DNA from: Flavobacterium phragmitis
Lineage (GTDB): Bacteria > Bacteroidota > Bacteroidia > Flavobacteriales > Flavobacteriaceae
Direction of reading: 5' to 3'
DNA: 64,000 nt
Assembly: GCF_900112575.1 (NCBI RefSeq)
Contig: NZ_FOMH01000019.1
Coordinates: 1 to 64,000 of the forward strand
Part shown: positions 63,879-64,000 of the stretch, piece after piece
Layout: each line of letters begins with the position of its first letter
Position numbering within the stretch: the first letter of the stretch is position 1
Notes under the pieces: generated by a model
The model's database searches: none
Told to the model about the DNA's origin: nothing
What the model saw: only the letters and a program-made list of their open reading frames with translations
Position numbers and translations under genes: made by a program

Positions 63879-63898
63879 GTTTATTGATTTAGAATTTC

Positions 63899-63931
63899 AA
63901 ACCCGACAGGTTTTTAAAACCTGTCGGGTTT
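63899..63931. repeat. 16-bp-arm palindromic repeat, copy 2
   Basis: The arms are identical to those at 23810-23842, with T instead of C at the centre. It lies between the stops of the peroxidase gene and the convergent partial gene, and would serve as a bidirectional terminator. Confidence 0.9.
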
Positions 63932-63935
63932 TATT

Positions 63936-64000
63936 TTAAATGCGCACATCTTTTACGGCAAAAATCACTTCAAAATCAACTGCATGAAAACCAAATCCAG
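63936..64000 (-). CDS. Partial gene: C-terminal end of an unidentified protein
   Basis: The minus strand reads an open frame ending at 63936: GFGFHAVDFEVIFAVKDVRI then stop. The codon use looks coding and its stop faces the peroxidase gene across the palindromic repeat. Twenty residues are too few to name a family; the rest lies beyond the window. Confidence 0.5.
   Translation of the reverse strand, partial: GFGFHAVDFEVIFAVKDVRI

Overview
The window is an ordinary chromosomal segment of a member of Bacteroidetes, most likely the genus Flavobacterium. The sequence is AT-rich. Many upstream regions carry the flavobacterial -7 box TAnnTTTG, several with a TTG 17-20 nt upstream. Lineage-typical genes include PorQ of the type IX secretion system, a fused ResB-CcsA cytochrome c biogenesis protein, DUF1569, DUF2807 and DUF1684 proteins, a UbiA-type geranylgeranylglycerol-phosphate transferase, and BlaI/M56 sensor pairs. 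I see no phage, plasmid, insertion sequence or CRISPR array.

Layout. 1-760: end of an rRNA operon (3' part of 23S, 5S, terminator, tRNA-Phe, tRNA-Leu, terminator). 990-3470: DUF1569 protein, secreted NTF2-like protein, endonuclease III, alpha/beta hydrolase. 3590-10840: glycogen/alpha-glucan block glgA-glgC-glgB plus a GH31 alpha-glucosidase. 10920-13220: M48 lipoprotein protease and a UMF1-type MFS protein. 13310-16210 (minus): ECF sigma, membrane anti-sigma, and two adhesin-like beta-solenoid proteins. 16485-22970: lon, porQ, an L,D-transpeptidase-like gene, cmk and a nucleoside permease. 23030-26000: HigBA-type toxin-antitoxin pair, two dispersed repeats, and rpsA with a structured leader. 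26040-30880: twin ExbD genes, a fasciclin protein, a small membrane protein, an RhtA-like exporter, a 47-aa ORF and a serine hydrolase fused to a starch-binding-like domain.

30970-36650 (minus): two tandem BlaI + M56 (BlaR1-like) pairs behind one promoter with operator-like dyads, then an MFS exporter. 36750-41630 (plus): DUF1684, TatD, TcdA, a HAD phosphatase, DUF2911, TetR and DUF1348 proteins. 41630-50540 (mostly minus): an orphan 4HB sensor, hypotheticals, an SSS symporter with an upstream 35-aa one-helix ORF, a large PIG-L deacetylase, an LVIVD-type lipoprotein and a His/Asp-rich secreted protein. 50725-57263 (minus): POTRA/beta-barrel outer membrane protein, AI-2E-type transporter, small MscS channel, maf, UbiA-type prenyltransferase, kdsC-like phosphatase and a DUF2520 protein. 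57600-64000: ResB-CcsA fusion, ECF sigma/RskA anti-sigma pair, a 0.9-kb sparse region with tiny hydrophobic ORFs and an attenuator-like hairpin, a secreted glutathione peroxidase, and the last codons of an unidentified minus-strand gene.

Most of the window is housekeeping. The parts that best repay a second look are the doubled BlaI/M56 cassette with unusual C-terminal tails, the ExbD pair that lacks the proton-channel aspartate, the sigma/anti-sigma/solenoid operon, the tiny ORF coupled to the SSS symporter, the two copies of a structured dispersed repeat (possibly the Flavo-1 RNA), and the alternative hairpins before the peroxidase gene. Functions are assigned from motifs read by eye; no database search was run.
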